DNA of 51,058 nucleotides from Candidatus Sabulitectum silens (lineage in GTDB: Bacteria; Fermentibacterota; Fermentibacteria; Fermentibacterales; JCC-6): the NCBI GenBank assembly GCA_001875255.1, contig MJAN01000008.1, positions 1 through 51,058 on the forward strand, read 5' to 3'. Positions 39,950 through 49,666 of this stretch are shown piece by piece (positions within the stretch are counted from its first letter, which is position 1; each line of letters starts with the position of its first letter). The notes beneath the pieces are model-generated. The model searched no databases and was not told where the DNA came from. It saw only the letters and a list, made by a program, of their open reading frames with translations. The position numbers and the translations under genes are program-made.

Positions 39950-41679
39950 TGAGGAAGCTTCTCTTCCCCTGCTTTCGCTGCTGCTGCTGGCCGCCTTCGC
40001 GGTGTATGCCGGTTCCGCCTTCAGGCTGCAGGGCCCGGGGACAAGGCGGTACAGCTTGTTCTTGTGGTTCCCGGTGTTTTGCTTTTCGCCCTTTCAGGTC
40101 TCGATCCATTCCGGGGTGTGATACGCTTCTTCAAATCTTTATCCACAGGCATCTTTCTTCTGATCCTTCTTTCCGGGGTATTCATCTTCACCGTCTGGAT
40201 GGCCGTGGTCCCACTTCAGGGTATTCCAAAGGGTGGGGACGAGGCCGCCTACCTTTTTCAAAGCAGGATCTTCGCCCGGGGGGAGCTCACCGCCCCGGTT
40301 CCCGGGGTGGAGGATCCCAGGGACCTTTTCCCCTTCAGGCACTTCATCTTTCGAGGTGGAGAATGGTATGTGATGTACACCCCCTCCATGGAATTCTCAT
40401 GGCTCCCTTTACCACCGCAGGAGCTTCCTGGCTCATGGGGCCGATACAGTCGGTCATTTCTCTGCTTGGGGCCTTTCTGCTTATGAGGAGGCTGGCCGGG
40501 GAGAACACCGCCCGGCTCGGTGGGGCGGTAATCGCCCTGTCACCCTATTTTCTGTTCATGAGTTCTTCCCACATGGCCCACAACACCAACCTGATGTTCG
40601 TAACATGGGCGCTTTACTATCTGGTCAGAGGGCTCCAGCGGGAAAGCATAGCCGCCCAGGCCGCATGCGGTTTCCTTCTTGGGCTGGCCCTGAACACCAA
40701 GCCCTATCCCATAATACCCTGGGCGATCACAATAACCCTCGTTCTTTCTGTGAAGCTCAAATGGAGAGCCCTTCCCGTTCTTCTCAGAATTGCCGCCGGC
40801 GCCCTTCTCCCTTTGGGTCTTTTTCTCCTTTCCAACAACCGTTTCAGCGGGGATCCCTTCTCACCGGCCTATAACCTCGCCAGGGGCGGAGAACTGATGG
40901 GATTCGGAGAGAACAAGGCCTGGTTCCCGGAGTACGGCGACCATGCCCATACCCCGGCCAGGGGGCTCATGAACCTGATGAAGCAGGCCGGCACGGGAAG
41001 TACCATACTCCTGGGATGGCCCTTTCTTTCCTTCATTCCGGCCCTGGCGGTACTGCTTTCCGGCAAGGTCGCCAGAAGGGCATGGCCCCTCTTTGCGGCC
41101 ATACTCATGATAGCCCCCTTCATGTTCATCCACTACGCCGCGGCCATCGACTACGGACCAAGGCACTACTACACTGCCCTTCCCGCCTTCGCCCTCCTCA
41201 CAGCGGCGGGAATGATGGTGCTCGCCGGCAGATGGGGGCAGAAGGCCGAAGCGGCCCTGGGGGGGCTTTTTCTTGTTTCCACCATTCTCATATACATTCC
41301 GGACGGTGTTCGGCTGCGAAGCGGTCCATGGCAGACCATTGATCCCGTTCCCGTGAAACTGGCGGAGGAAGCCGTGGAAAGGCCCGCTGTGGTTTTCATG
41401 GAAGCCAGTGAGCATGGCTATCCCAATATCATGAGCGGCCTTCTGGCAACCGATCCCTTCCTGGATGGAGACATAGTTTTCTGCGCCCACCAGACCGCAG
41501 GTGAGGATCTGGAGCACATTCGGGGTATCTTCAGAGGAAGGAACGCCTATCTCTTTTACATATCAGCCGGGGAACCCATCATCGAACCCTGGACGGAAAC
41601 CCTGGCGGAAAGGCTTACCCCCGAGGTGGACCTGAGACCGGACTGGGTACCGGAAAACCTTTCGGAAGCCGGTTACTAA
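39949..41679 (+). CDS. Polytopic membrane protein, GT-C/GT39-like glycosyltransferase (frameshifted)
   Basis: About 577 residues. ATG 39949 overlaps the GT2 stop (TGATG). About eleven hydrophobic helices are present. The loop after the first helices carries IPKGGDEAAYLFQSRIFARG, the acidic DE motif of GT-C enzymes that use polyprenyl-linked sugars. Later helices include SVISLLGAFLLMRRLAG, NTNLMFVTWALYYLVRGL and FIHYAAAIDYGPRHYYTALP. A soluble tail (VFMEASEHGYPNIMSGLLAT and onward) ends at 41679. Slips lie near 39970, 40050 and 40395. The neighbouring GT2 could supply the lipid-linked sugar it uses; this is inference. A very long open frame over the upstream gene is an artefact. Its stop overlaps the convergent methyltransferase stop by 4 bp. 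Confidence 0.75.
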   Translation: MRKLLFPCFRCCCWPPSRCMPVPPSGCRARGQGGTACSCGSRCFAFRPFRSRSIPGCDTLLQIFIHRHLSSDPSFRGIHLHRLDGRGPTSGYSKGWGRGRLPFSKQDLRPGGAHRPGSRGGGSQGPFPLQALHLSRWRMVCDVHPLHGILMAPFTTAGASWLMGPIQSVISLLGAFLLMRRLAGENTARLGGAVIALSPYFLFMSSSHMAHNTNLMFVTWALYYLVRGLQRESIAAQAACGFLLGLALNTKPYPIIPWAITITLVLSVKLKWRALPVLLRIAAGALLPLGLFLLSNNRFSGDPFSPAYNLARGGELMGFGENKAWFPEYGDHAHTPARGLMNLMKQAGTGSTILLGWPFLSFIPALAVLLSGKVARRAWPLFAAILMIAPFMFIHYAAAIDYGPRHYYTALPAFALLTAAGMMVLAGRWGQKAEAALGGLFLVSTILIYIPDGVRLRSGPWQTIDPVPVKLAEEAVERPAVVFMEASEHGYPNIMSGLLATDPFLDGDIVFCAHQTAGEDLEHIRGIFRGRNAYLFYISAGEPIIEPWTETLAERLTPEVDLRPDWVPENLSEAGY

Positions 41680-42383
41680 ACGGGCTTCCAGCCGCATGCC
41701 AATAAAGCCCTGCCGCCGGCGAACCCGTGTTCCCTCATGTGGGTCAGGGCCTCGGTTCCCTCTTCCTTAAGCCCCGGGTCCGAAGTCCTGCCCATATATG
41801 CGTCGTATGCCTGCTCGATTCGCTTTAGAACCGCTTCGTCAAAGGGATCTCCAGTGATATCCTCCACCTCGGAGAAGCGGATATCCCTGGCTCCGGAGTT
41901 CTCCACGAGCTCCCTCAGCTCATAGGAGGTGAACACCCTGCGGTGAAGGATGCCCCTGGATGTATCAACCCTTCCCCACCAGTTGTGCATGAGGGTGTGG
42001 GTTATCTGGGCAGGGGTCTGCCCGCCTCCTGAGAACATCTCCCTCACGATGAGCATCCCCCCCGGGGCGAGAACTCGGAGCATCTCGGCCAGAACCGCCG
42101 CCGGGTCTTCCATGTGGTGGAGGGAGTTGGATATTGCCGCTGCGCTGAAGGTGCCCGTCCTGAAAGCAAGACAGCCGGCGTCCATGGCGGCGGGTATTAC
42201 TCCCCGGGTGTTTATGGTCTGCAGGGGTTTAAGGGAAGAATCGGCGGCGACCACAACCCTGAGCCGCTTTGAATTGGACATCAGGGCCTCCGCGAAGCCC
42301 CCGGGACCAGATGCCACATCCAGGGCCAGCCCGGCGGGGACAGCCTGGAAGACCCTTTCGAAGGCTTCCATTCCTTCAGTCAT
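41676..42383 (-). CDS. Class I SAM-dependent methyltransferase
   Basis: About 235 residues, intact. The start ATG 42383 (MTEGMEAFERVFQAVPAG) follows GGGAGTGGAACT. Motif I is LALDVASGPGGFAEALM; motif II/III follows as VVVAADSSLKPLQTI; the post-I region is ISNSLHHMEDPAAVLAEMLR, then VLAPGGMLIVREMFSGG. These are UbiE/Methyltransf_11-type features. The C-terminal part (TSYELRELVENSGARDI) closes the fold. The substrate is unknown; a small molecule or lipid is likely for this group. It is the only leftward gene inside the rightward stretch of the glycan-type cluster, and it converges on the GT-C-like gene. Confidence 0.85.
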   Translation of the reverse strand: MTEGMEAFERVFQAVPAGLALDVASGPGGFAEALMSNSKRLRVVVAADSSLKPLQTINTRGVIPAAMDAGCLAFRTGTFSAAAISNSLHHMEDPAAVLAEMLRVLAPGGMLIVREMFSGGGQTPAQITHTLMHNWWGRVDTSRGILHRRVFTSYELRELVENSGARDIRFSEVEDITGDPFDEAVLKRIEQAYDAYMGRTSDPGLKEEGTEALTHMREHGFAGGRALLACGWKPV

Positions 42384-42519
42384 AGTTCCACTCCCTTCGG
42401 GGTGTCGAGTGCAGGAATTATAATAGTGGGTCAAAGAGCTGCGGAAGCTTGTTTTTGGTCTGTGAATGATTATCTGTTCACCTTCATACGAAAACAGGAC
42501 AGCCAGGGATTGGTGGAAT

Positions 42520-43228
42520 TTGCGTCATATATGCTTCATGCCTGCCTACAACGCTGAAAAACTCATGGAGGGTGTAATAAGGAAGATACCCCCGGAAGCA
42601 TGGGAGAAGCTTGAGTTCCTGCTGGTGGTGAACGACGGCTCCACCGATGGTACAGGAGACCTGGCCAGGTCGCTGATGGAAAGCTACCCAAAGATCCGTC
42701 TGGTGGAGCACGGGAAGAACAGAGGCTACGGCGAAGCCAGAAAACCGCCTTTGAATGGACCCTGGAAAAGGGTGCAGACTCGGCGGTGATGCTGCACTCC
42801 GACGGCCAGTACCCTCCCGATCTGCTCCTTCGGATGATAGCGCCCTTGAAAAGGGAGCCGATGTAGTGGGTGGCAGCAGAACGAAACACGGGGACATGAG
42901 ACACGGAGGCATGAGCCAGGCCAGGTACTGGGGTACGGTCATTCTCAACTGGGTGGAGAACACCGTGTTCGGAGCGGACCTCACCAGCTATCACAGCGGA
43001 TACAAGGCCTACGGCAGAAAAGCCCTGGAAAGCATTCCCTACAGGAAGTATTCCAGCACATTCAACTTCGATTCCGAAATGCTTGTGGGTGCCATCAGGG
43101 CAGAACTGCAAATAGAGGAAGTGCCAATTCCCACCATCCACGGCGAGGGTTATTCCAGCCTGAAGCCCATTCCCTACGGTCTCAGTGTTCTGCACACACT
43201 CTGGCGTTTCGTAACTAAAAAAATATAG
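42520..43228 (+). CDS. Family 2 glycosyltransferase, dolichol-phosphate-mannose-synthase-like (frameshifted)
   Basis: About 235 residues. The start is uncertain: TTG 42520 (LRHICFMPAYNAEKLMEGVI) is favoured, ATG 42538 is possible. Motifs are FLLVVNDGSTDGTGDLARSL, VEHGKNRGYGEA, then after a slip near 42750 SAVMLHSDGQYPPDLLLRMI (the DxD-like motif of DPM1-type enzymes), GADVVGGSRTKHGDM and YHSGYKAYGRKAL. There is no membrane tail, so it resembles the cytoplasmic polyprenyl-phosphate glycosyltransferase group. Such enzymes load a sugar on a polyprenyl phosphate, which the GT-C-like membrane protein at 39949 could then use. Confidence 0.82.
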
Positions 43229-43245
43229 TAACACTTTTTTACATA

Positions 43246-43273
43246 TTGACAAATTTGATTTGCAATGTATTCT
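43246..43273 (+). promoter_or_regulatory. Candidate sigma-70 promoter for the propeller lipoprotein
   Basis: TTGACA (43246) and TATTCT (43268) are separated by 16 nt. A start codon lies 30 nt beyond with AAAGGAG before it. The -35 is a perfect match and the -10 matches 4 of 6. Confidence 0.6.
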
Positions 43274-43302
43274 TTGGAAGAACCCATTGCAAAGGAGTTG
43301 AT

Positions 43303-44414
43303 ATGAAGATCGTTGTTCTTTCAGTTGCGGTGCTGCTTCTCTGGGGATGTGGCGGCGAAGGCCCGGGGGAGTCGGCTGAGCCCTTATCCCCTCCTGATAC
43401 ACTGGTAATTACCGTTACGGATACGGTGGGGGTTCTCATGGGAGACACCCTCCTTGAGTTCGGCAACATAACCGACGCCGGGCTTACCCCCTGGAACGAG
43501 CTCTATATACTTGACGGTCTCAAGGGAAGGCTGGGGGTTTTCACCCCTCCGGGGATTTCATAAGGTTCCATGGAAGACCGGGCTCAGGCCCCGGTGAGTA
43601 TCAGTACCCCAAGAGCTTCGCCATTCTGGATAACGGGGGCCTTGCCATCTCCGACTGGGGGGCCATAGCAGTTACCTTCCTGAACTCGGAACTGGAGTAC
43701 GATACCCTCATAACCGGCTATCCCGCCATACCCCCGGACAGGATCACACCCTTTCCCGGAGGCTTCTTCGTGGGAATGAGCCTCGAACACCGGATGGAGG
43801 ATGGACAGCCCTGCGGCGAAACCTTCCTTGCCAGGTTCGGCAGATCCACTGAACCACTGCATGTTTACAGGAGTTATCCCATGAGGTTCACAGTGGATCC
43901 CGACGGCGACCTGAATGTGCACACGGTTGGCATCACATGGGATACCTCCCCTGATGGTACCGTTGCCATGGCACAGACCTGCGACAGCATCTGGGCATTC
44001 ACCGCCTTCGATCCGTCAGGTGAAGAGCTTTTCACCGTGGAAAGGGATTGGGTCCGGGTTCCCAAGTCCGAAGAGGAACTGATGGAGGGCGCCTACCATG
44101 AATCCCTCTCCACCAGCACCGAGAGCGGCAACTCCATGAACAGGGACAGGCTTCACGAAAACCAGCCACTCTACAGGAACGCCATTGTCTCCGTGGATAT
44201 CGATGACCGGGACAGGATATGGGTGGGACAGGGCTGGACCGACCATCCGGTGTTCGAGGTCTATGATCTTACCGGTGAGCTGCTCTTCGTGGCTTCAATA
44301 CCCGGGCTTAAGGGAACCGGCTGCTTCGGCTACTGCTTTGATAACGGGTTCATAGCCTTCGACACTGAACCGGAGGACTATCCCAAGGTGTATCTGCTTG
44401 AGGTGCCCCTCTAA
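43303..44414 (+). CDS. Beta-propeller lipoprotein (frameshifted)
   Basis: About 370 residues. MKIVVLSVAVLLLWGCGG is a lipoprotein signal with lipobox LWGC. Blades such as PWNELYILDGLKGRLGVFT, then after a slip near 43555 RFHGRPGSGPGEYQYPKSFA, resemble NHL/6-bladed propeller repeats (the GSGPGEYQ pattern is typical of 6-bladed secreted propellers). It ends AFDTEPEDYPKVYLLEVPL. It is not closely similar to the cassette propellers at 12253 and 16947. It has its own promoter, so it may be regulated apart from the glycosyltransferases around it. It converges on the GT2 at 44411, with stop codons overlapping by 4 bp. Confidence 0.7.
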
Positions 44415-45425
44415 TACTTTTTACCTGAAGCGAACTGCAGGGTGCCGTGAACAATGCCCCAGCCGAGAACCGCCAGATCGTAGAGGCACAGGAGGGTGAA
44501 GGGGAAGACCACCTTCAGTCCCATTTTGCGGGAGGAGCTGAGAAGGAACCTTCCCCTGAACAGAAGAGCCAGGAGGATCAGGGCGGCGGACAGAAGACAG
44601 GGTTCAGCCCTTTGGAAAACGGCCGCCGCCAGGATAAGGACCTGAGCCAGCAGTACCAGTACTATGGAAAGGACCATCCACCGGCTGTGGTGGGTGCCGG
44701 ATTCCCTCACGTTTATGTAACGGGCAAGGAGCCTGTTCTTCACGCTGCGCCAGCCGCTCTTAGCCTGGGCCCTGGCCATTCGGAGCCTTCTTCTTGTGAA
44801 CTGGGCAAGGGTGTATTCCGCCAGGTGTGTGACCTGAATGGACTTGTCCAGCATGATCACTCCCCCGGAGTCCGCGATGGCGTAACCCAGCTCCTCATCC
44901 TCCACGGTGGGTTCGGGGATCCGTATATTGAACCCTCCCATCTCCTGGAACCTATCCCGGCGAACCGCCGCGCACCAGGTTGCGAATGTGGCGGTGTTTC
45001 CCCGGGCATTCTGTTCAGGCTGTAATAGTAGTAGAAGTTCTGGTATCCCGACACAGGGTCTGAAGCCGGACAGACCGGTGTGTAAAGGGTTTGAACCGCC
45101 CATACACCGGGGTCTGTGAAGTGCCGGTAACTTTCTCCAGAAGGTCTTCCGGAACGGTAACGTCGGCGTCAAGGAACAAAATGACCCCCCCGGAAGCTTC
45201 TTCAGCACCCATGTTACGGGCCGCGGCGGGCCCCTTCCGTCCGCCGGTATCGAGAACTTTCACCGGGTATGAGCGGGAGATCTTCACTGTGTCGTCATCG
45301 GAGCCGTCGTTGACCAGTATCGTTTCATAGGGGGACAAGCTTTGCCCCATCAGCGAATCAAGACATTTGTCGATGGTGGTTCCCGCGTTCCACGCGGGTA
45401 TCACCACCGAAACGGAAGAATTCAA
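44411..45425 (-). CDS. Family 2 glycosyltransferase with C-terminal membrane segments, B (frameshifted)
   Basis: About 338 residues. The start TTG 45425 (LNSSVSVVIPAWNAGTTI) has GGAGGTGGAG just upstream; the open frame continues to 45536 but would overlap the divergent radical SAM gene. Motifs are ETILVNDGSDDDTVKI, GPAAARNMGAEEASGG and ILFLDADVTVPEDLL. Then, across slips near 45090 and 45000, YQNFYYYYSLNRM, AAVRRDRFQEMGGFNIRIPE and TVEDEELGYAIADSGG. Two C-terminal helices (MVLSIVLVLLAQVLILAA and the following) anchor it. It is a clear paralogue of the GT2 at 38961-39949. It is divergent from the radical SAM gene, with 60 bp between starts. Confidence 0.82.
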
Positions 45426-45485
45426 CTCCACCTCCAGAATGGAACGGGCGACATTCGGCGAAAGGGTGAATATATTCAGCTCAAT

Positions 45486-46944
45486 ATGAAAGTCGTACTG
45501 CTTACAATGCCGGCGTGCTGGGAACAGGACCAGCACGATTTCATGAATCAGAGGATTCCCCTTCTCAGGTGGCTGAAGATCAAGCCCCTTGTAAATGTGG
45601 TCCCTTCTCCATCTCTACTCTACCTTGCTCCCTACCTCATAGAGGACGGACACGAGGTAAGTTATCTGGAGGGGCTCTTCCACACATTTGAAGGGGCGAT
45701 GGATGAGCTTTCCCGGATGAACCCCGATGTAATAGGGGTCACGCTCACAAGCGTGGACTGGGAGAACTCAAGATGGATGATAAGCGAGATGAAAAAGCTC
45801 TTTCCCGATGCGGCGGTGGTGGCAGGTGGAATACACCCCACACTGTGGCAGGAGAAATGCTTCAAGCAGTGCGACGGCATCGACTACATAGCCAGGGGAG
45901 AGGGCGAGCACACCCTCCGGGAGCTTGTCAACTGCCTTCAGAGGGGAGTCCCCCCGGTGGATGTACCCGGGCTTGTGTTTTACCATGAGGGAGAACTGGT
46001 AAAACCCCGGACCGTGAGATAGTGGAAGATATCGACTCACTTCCATTTCCAGCCCATCAGCTTGCTCCGCCAAAGGCGTACCTTCCCAGTCCAACCTTCT
46101 ACAACAGACTTCCCCATGCCAACATAATAGGAGCCAGGGGCTGCCCATACGAATGCACCTTCTGTCATACCGACAGACACACAAGAATGCGCTCCGCGAA
46201 GAACATTGCCGATGAGATCCAGTGGCTGGTAAGGGAGCAGGGCGTGAAGGACATCGCATTCTGGGACGATACCTTTACCCTTTCCGAGGACAGGGCGCTG
46301 CAGTTCTGCGACGAGATCATCTCCAGAAAGCTTGACGTGGACTGGGCGGTGAACGCCAGGGTGGACAAAGTGTCGGAGAAACTTCTCAGAAGGATGAAAG
46401 AGGCCGGCTGCTGGCGGATCCTTTACGGCATCGAAAGCGGTGTTCAGAAAAACCTGGATGCCCTGAAGAAGGGCACCCGGCTGGACCAGATCCGATACGC
46501 GGTGGACCTCACCAGCAAACTGGGAATGGAACCTACGGCACCTTCATGTTCGGCATCCCCGGTGAGACCTTCGAAGAGGGGATGGAAACCATCGATTTCG
46601 CCTGCTCCATAGACCTCGACTACGCGGTTTTCGTTAACCTTACACCCCTCCCGGGAAGTGAGGTATATGAAAAACTTCTGTCTGGGAAGATACAACCGGC
46701 AAAGTTCACGAAGGACCGCTTCAATTTCAAGAATGTCTCCTTCGTTCCCGAGGGCATGACCGAAGACCAGATCCGTTTCCTCATACAGGAGGCCCACAGG
46801 AGATTCTATCTGAGGCCGAAGCTGGTCTGGAAGAAGATTCGAAGGATGAAGAGCCTTCTCGATCTCAGGAAATACATCAACGGTTTCCTTCTCCTTGCAA
46901 CCGCAAGGTACATGAAGCGTCCCGTGGAACCACAGCTGCACTGA
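45486..46944 (+). CDS. B12-binding-domain radical SAM protein B (frameshifted)
   Basis: About 485 residues. The start ATG 45486 (MKVVLLTMPACWEQDQHDF). The N-terminal B12-binding-like domain has SPSLLYLAPYLIEDGHEV, NPDVIGVTLTSVDWENSRW and AAVVAGGIHPTLWQEK. The radical SAM core has IIGARGCPYECTFCHTDRH (CxxxCxxC), DIAFWDDTFTLSEDRAL, WRILYGIESGVQKNLDAL and MFGIPGETFEEGMETIDF. The end matches that of protein A (SFVPEGMTEDQIRFLIQEA; YLRPKLVWKKIRRMK). Slips occur near 46018 and 46530. The shared GVESGNQKNLDAL / GIESGVQKNLDAL blocks and similar tails show that A and B are paralogues. The substrate is not known. Confidence 0.85.
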
Positions 46945-46945
46945 C

Positions 46946-48428
46946 ATGCGCATAGTATTCATCAGGCCTCCGGTGGTTCATCTGAGATCCGATTTCTACG
47001 GCAGCATACCAGGTATTCCCTCGGGCCTGGCCTACCTTGCATCCAGCGTCCGGGCAGCAGGTCATGATGTGGCTGTGGTCGACGGCTATGGAGAGGCTCC
47101 CCACCGGTTTTATACCTTCAGGAAAAGATACAGGGCCAGGGGCCTCACCCCCTCTGAGATAGCCGAAAGGGTTCCCTTCGATTCAGCCGCGGGTGTTTCC
47201 GTTCACTGCGCCACGGAACACTCCATGTGCCTGCGGATCGTCAGGGAGCTGAAGGAAAGAAGGCCTGAAAGACCGGTGATCGTAGGCGGATACCACAGCA
47301 CATTCGTTCCCGGGGACTTCATCAGGGCCGGAGCCGATTTGTGGTTCTCGGCGAGGGCGAGAAAAGGCTTCCGGCTCTCCTTGACAATCTCCAGGATGGT
47401 GGGGATCCTTCGAACATTGACGGGCTGGTCTCCGCTGATTTCAGTACCGAAAGGCGGGAGAAGTATACCGCAGACCTGAACTCCCAGCCCTTCGCCGCCG
47501 TTGAGCTTCTGCCCCTGGATAACTACTGGAGGCTGGGCTATGGCCACGGCCCCGTTATGCGCGGTGTGCGGTACATGAACATCCTCACATCCAGGGGTTG
47601 TCCCTACAAATGCTCCTTCTGCCAGGCACCTGAAATGTGCGGAGGAAAATGGCTGGCCAAATCCGCCGACAGGGTCCTTGAGGAGTTCAGGTTCTACATT
47701 GACGAATACGGTATAACCGATTTCCACATACAGGACGAGAACTTCGCCATAGACAGGAAGCGGGTGGAGGACATCTGCCTGGGGATAATCAGCGAAGGGA
47801 TGAACATCACCTTCTGCTTCCCCTCCGGGCTGAAAATGGAAACCCTGGACAATGAACTGCTGGAACTCATGGCTAAGGCCGGGTGCAGGTATTTCTCCCT
47901 CTCTCCGGAGAGCGGTTCGAAGAGGGTTCTGGCCCTTATGAACAAAACCGCCGACATCGTCCGGGTCCCGGGTCTTATAAGAAAGGCCTCCCGGCTGAAA
48001 ATGGCCACATGCTGCTTCTTCGTTGCCGGTACACCGGGTGAAACCCCCGGTGACAGAAGGGAGACCAGGGCCTTCATCAGAAGCCTGGCAAGGGCCGGTG
48101 TCCAGGAGGTCATCATGCCCATAATGACACCCTTCCCTGCAACACCGTCCATGGACGAACCCTGTCTTCAGGGTTTACGGAAATGGATGAGCTGTGCTTC
48201 TCACCGGTATGGAGGAAGGATTACGGGAAACTCAACAGATACAGGATAGGTACATATTTCCACTACTACATCGCCAGGATACTTTCCCATCCCCTGGGTT
48301 TCCTCGCCATGCTTCTGCGGATGCTCACCAGAAAGTGCAGAACGAAGGGTGAGATGACAGCCAGAAGGATGATCCGGGACCTCTACGACAAAGCGAGGTC
48401 CCTGGGCACCCCCGGGGTATCCCGGTGA
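46946..48428 (+). CDS. B12-binding-domain radical SAM protein C (frameshifted)
   Basis: About 493 residues. ATG 46946 begins 1 nt after the preceding stop. The N-terminal domain has IPSGLAYLASSVRAAGHDV, PVIVGGYHSTFVPGDF and, after a slip near 47340, VVLGEGEKRLPALLDNL. The core has ILTSRGCPYKCSFCQAPEM (CxxxCxxC), DFHIQDENFAIDRKRVEDI, CRYFSLSPESGSKRVLAL and CFFVAGTPGETPGDRRETR. A second slip near 48165 leads to the tail (VWRKDYGKLNRYRIGTYFHY), with a hydrophobic, basic C-terminus that may touch the membrane. It is more distant from proteins A and B. A Met-rich HxxH-type site was not seen. It is co-directional and tightly packed with protein B. Confidence 0.85.
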
Positions 48429-48917
48429 TCGGGCTCTGGCCGGAGCTGCTCGTACTTCTGCTCTTCCTTGCCTCGGATTTTTTTCTCACGGGAATGGCAG
48501 CTGCGGCAGGGGGGCTTGGCGCAGGACTGGTTTCCTTTCTCGTGCTTCTTGTCGCCGGCAGACGAAAGCCTTCCCTTCTTGTGGAAGGCCTGCTCTTCGG
48601 GGGAGTAACCGCGCTGGGAGTGGTGGTTGACTTCCCAGGGGGCAACCTCATACTCATGGAACTGGTAATAGGTGTGATCTTCCTGATCTCGGTTCCCCTG
48701 GGGTGGGACCTGCTGGAAAAAATGACAGGTAAATACGGCCGCGGGCTTCTGCTCCGGGGGTTCGGGGATTCTGGCCCTTGCCCTGGGCATGGTGTTCACC
48801 ATCCATGGGGCTGTCTATGCTTTTCTGGCAATGAGCGGATCAGGCGGGGTTATCCCGGGAGCCGCTCTTTTCGCGGTTCTCTACCTGGCTGCCCTCCGCC
48901 TGTCTTCCCCTTCATGA
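48425..48917 (+). CDS. Small polytopic membrane protein (frameshifted)
   Basis: About 163 residues. The start (MIGLWPELLVLLLFLASDFF) overlaps the previous stop. Five or so hydrophobic segments are visible: GLGAGLVSFLVLLVAGRR, EGLLFGGVTALGVVVDF, LVIGVIFLISVPLGWDL, then across a slip near 48770 GILALALGMVFTIHGAVYAF and AALFAVLYLAALRLSSPS. There are no known motifs. The frame correction is supported because the uncorrected end is Cys/Pro/Gly-rich and not membrane-like. The corrected stop overlaps the next start (ATGA at 48914). Function is unknown. Confidence 0.6.
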
Positions 48918-49215
48918 AAAGGCCCGGGGCAAAACCTGTCCTGAGATAGTTGAAAAGGCCGAAGGGGAAGCAATTCTGAAGCGGGGTGATTCGGTGCTGG
49001 GTGAAGTGATCCTTCAGCCAGGGGCTTCGGGATTGGCCAGGGTTACATCCATCGATGCCAGGGTTCCCTGGGATGCCTTTCTTCCCGCCCTTGAAGAAGG
49101 GCTGAAAAGGAGGGGTTTTCCTTCGGTTCTGATAACCGACTGGGAGGGTGATCCGCTGGAGCTTGAGATGAACGGATTCCTTCAAACTCCGGGAGGATGG
49201 CGGAAGCGGTTGTGA
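48914..49215 (+). CDS. Hypothetical small protein (frameshifted)
   Basis: About 100 residues. ATG 48914 overlaps the preceding stop. MKRPGAK joins, across one missing A near 48936, TCPEIVEKAEGEAILKRGDS, then VLGEVILQPGASGLARVTSI and WDAFLPALEEGLKRRGFPSV. The protein ends NGFLQTPGGWRKRL. The alternating strand-helix pattern resembles part of an acyltransferase-like fold, but I would not assign one. It is the last gene of the rightward run before a 198-bp gap (49216-49413) that holds no gene I can see. Confidence 0.5.
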
Positions 49216-49413
49216 ATCCCTGCGTTTCATGAAAAGGCGACCATTTTTTCATTGCACTCAACCATTTAGGGAGTTCCCCACAATACGGATATTTCCGGTA
49301 CAGAGGTTGACGCCTATCAAGCCTGATGCCATTGTAGAAACCCACAGCTTTAACTTCGATTCTTCACATATTAATGTTATGTTAATAATAAACCTAGCAA
49401 GGAGGTCCCACAA

Positions 49414-49665
49414 TTGACCGATGGAAAGTACCCTCGTTCTGAGGTGAACCCGGACAAATGCAAGGGTTGCGGGCTCTGTATCGCCCGTTGTCCCAAGCAG
49501 GTCCTGGTGTTTTCACCGAAACTGAACTCAAAGGGCTATCACTACGCGGAATATGTTGGAGAGGGTTGTGTGGGTTGTGGAAACTGTTTCTACACCTGCC
49601 CGGAACCCGATGCAGTAGTTGTTTACCTCAGGGATTACAACCCCGAGACAGACGGGGAGGCGTAG
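49414..49665 (+). CDS. korD: 2-oxoacid:ferredoxin oxidoreductase, delta (ferredoxin) subunit
   Basis: 83 residues, intact. The start is TTG 49414, with a full AAGGAGG ribosome site at about 49398-49406. Two 4Fe-4S motifs are [15 protein letters not shown] and [16 protein letters not shown], each CxxCxxCxxxCP. Together with the next two genes it forms the delta-alpha-beta order of 2-oxoglutarate- or 2-oxoisovalerate-type ferredoxin oxidoreductases. It carries electrons from the TPP site to external ferredoxin. Which 2-oxoacid is used cannot be read from this subunit, so the kor symbol is a convenience. Confidence 0.88.
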   Translation: MTDGKYPRSEVNPDKCKGCGLCIARCPKQVLVFSPKLNSKGYHYAEYVGEGCVGCGNCFYTCPEPDAVVVYLRDYNPETDGEA

Positions 49666-49666
49666 A

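Noticed and set aside
39589..40395. Upstream part of a very long plus-strand open frame ending at 41679
   Set aside because: It runs antiphase through the GT2 gene and gives a Cys/Arg/Gly-rich product. Only its last 430 codons are real, as the end of the GT-C-like gene reached through a frameshift.
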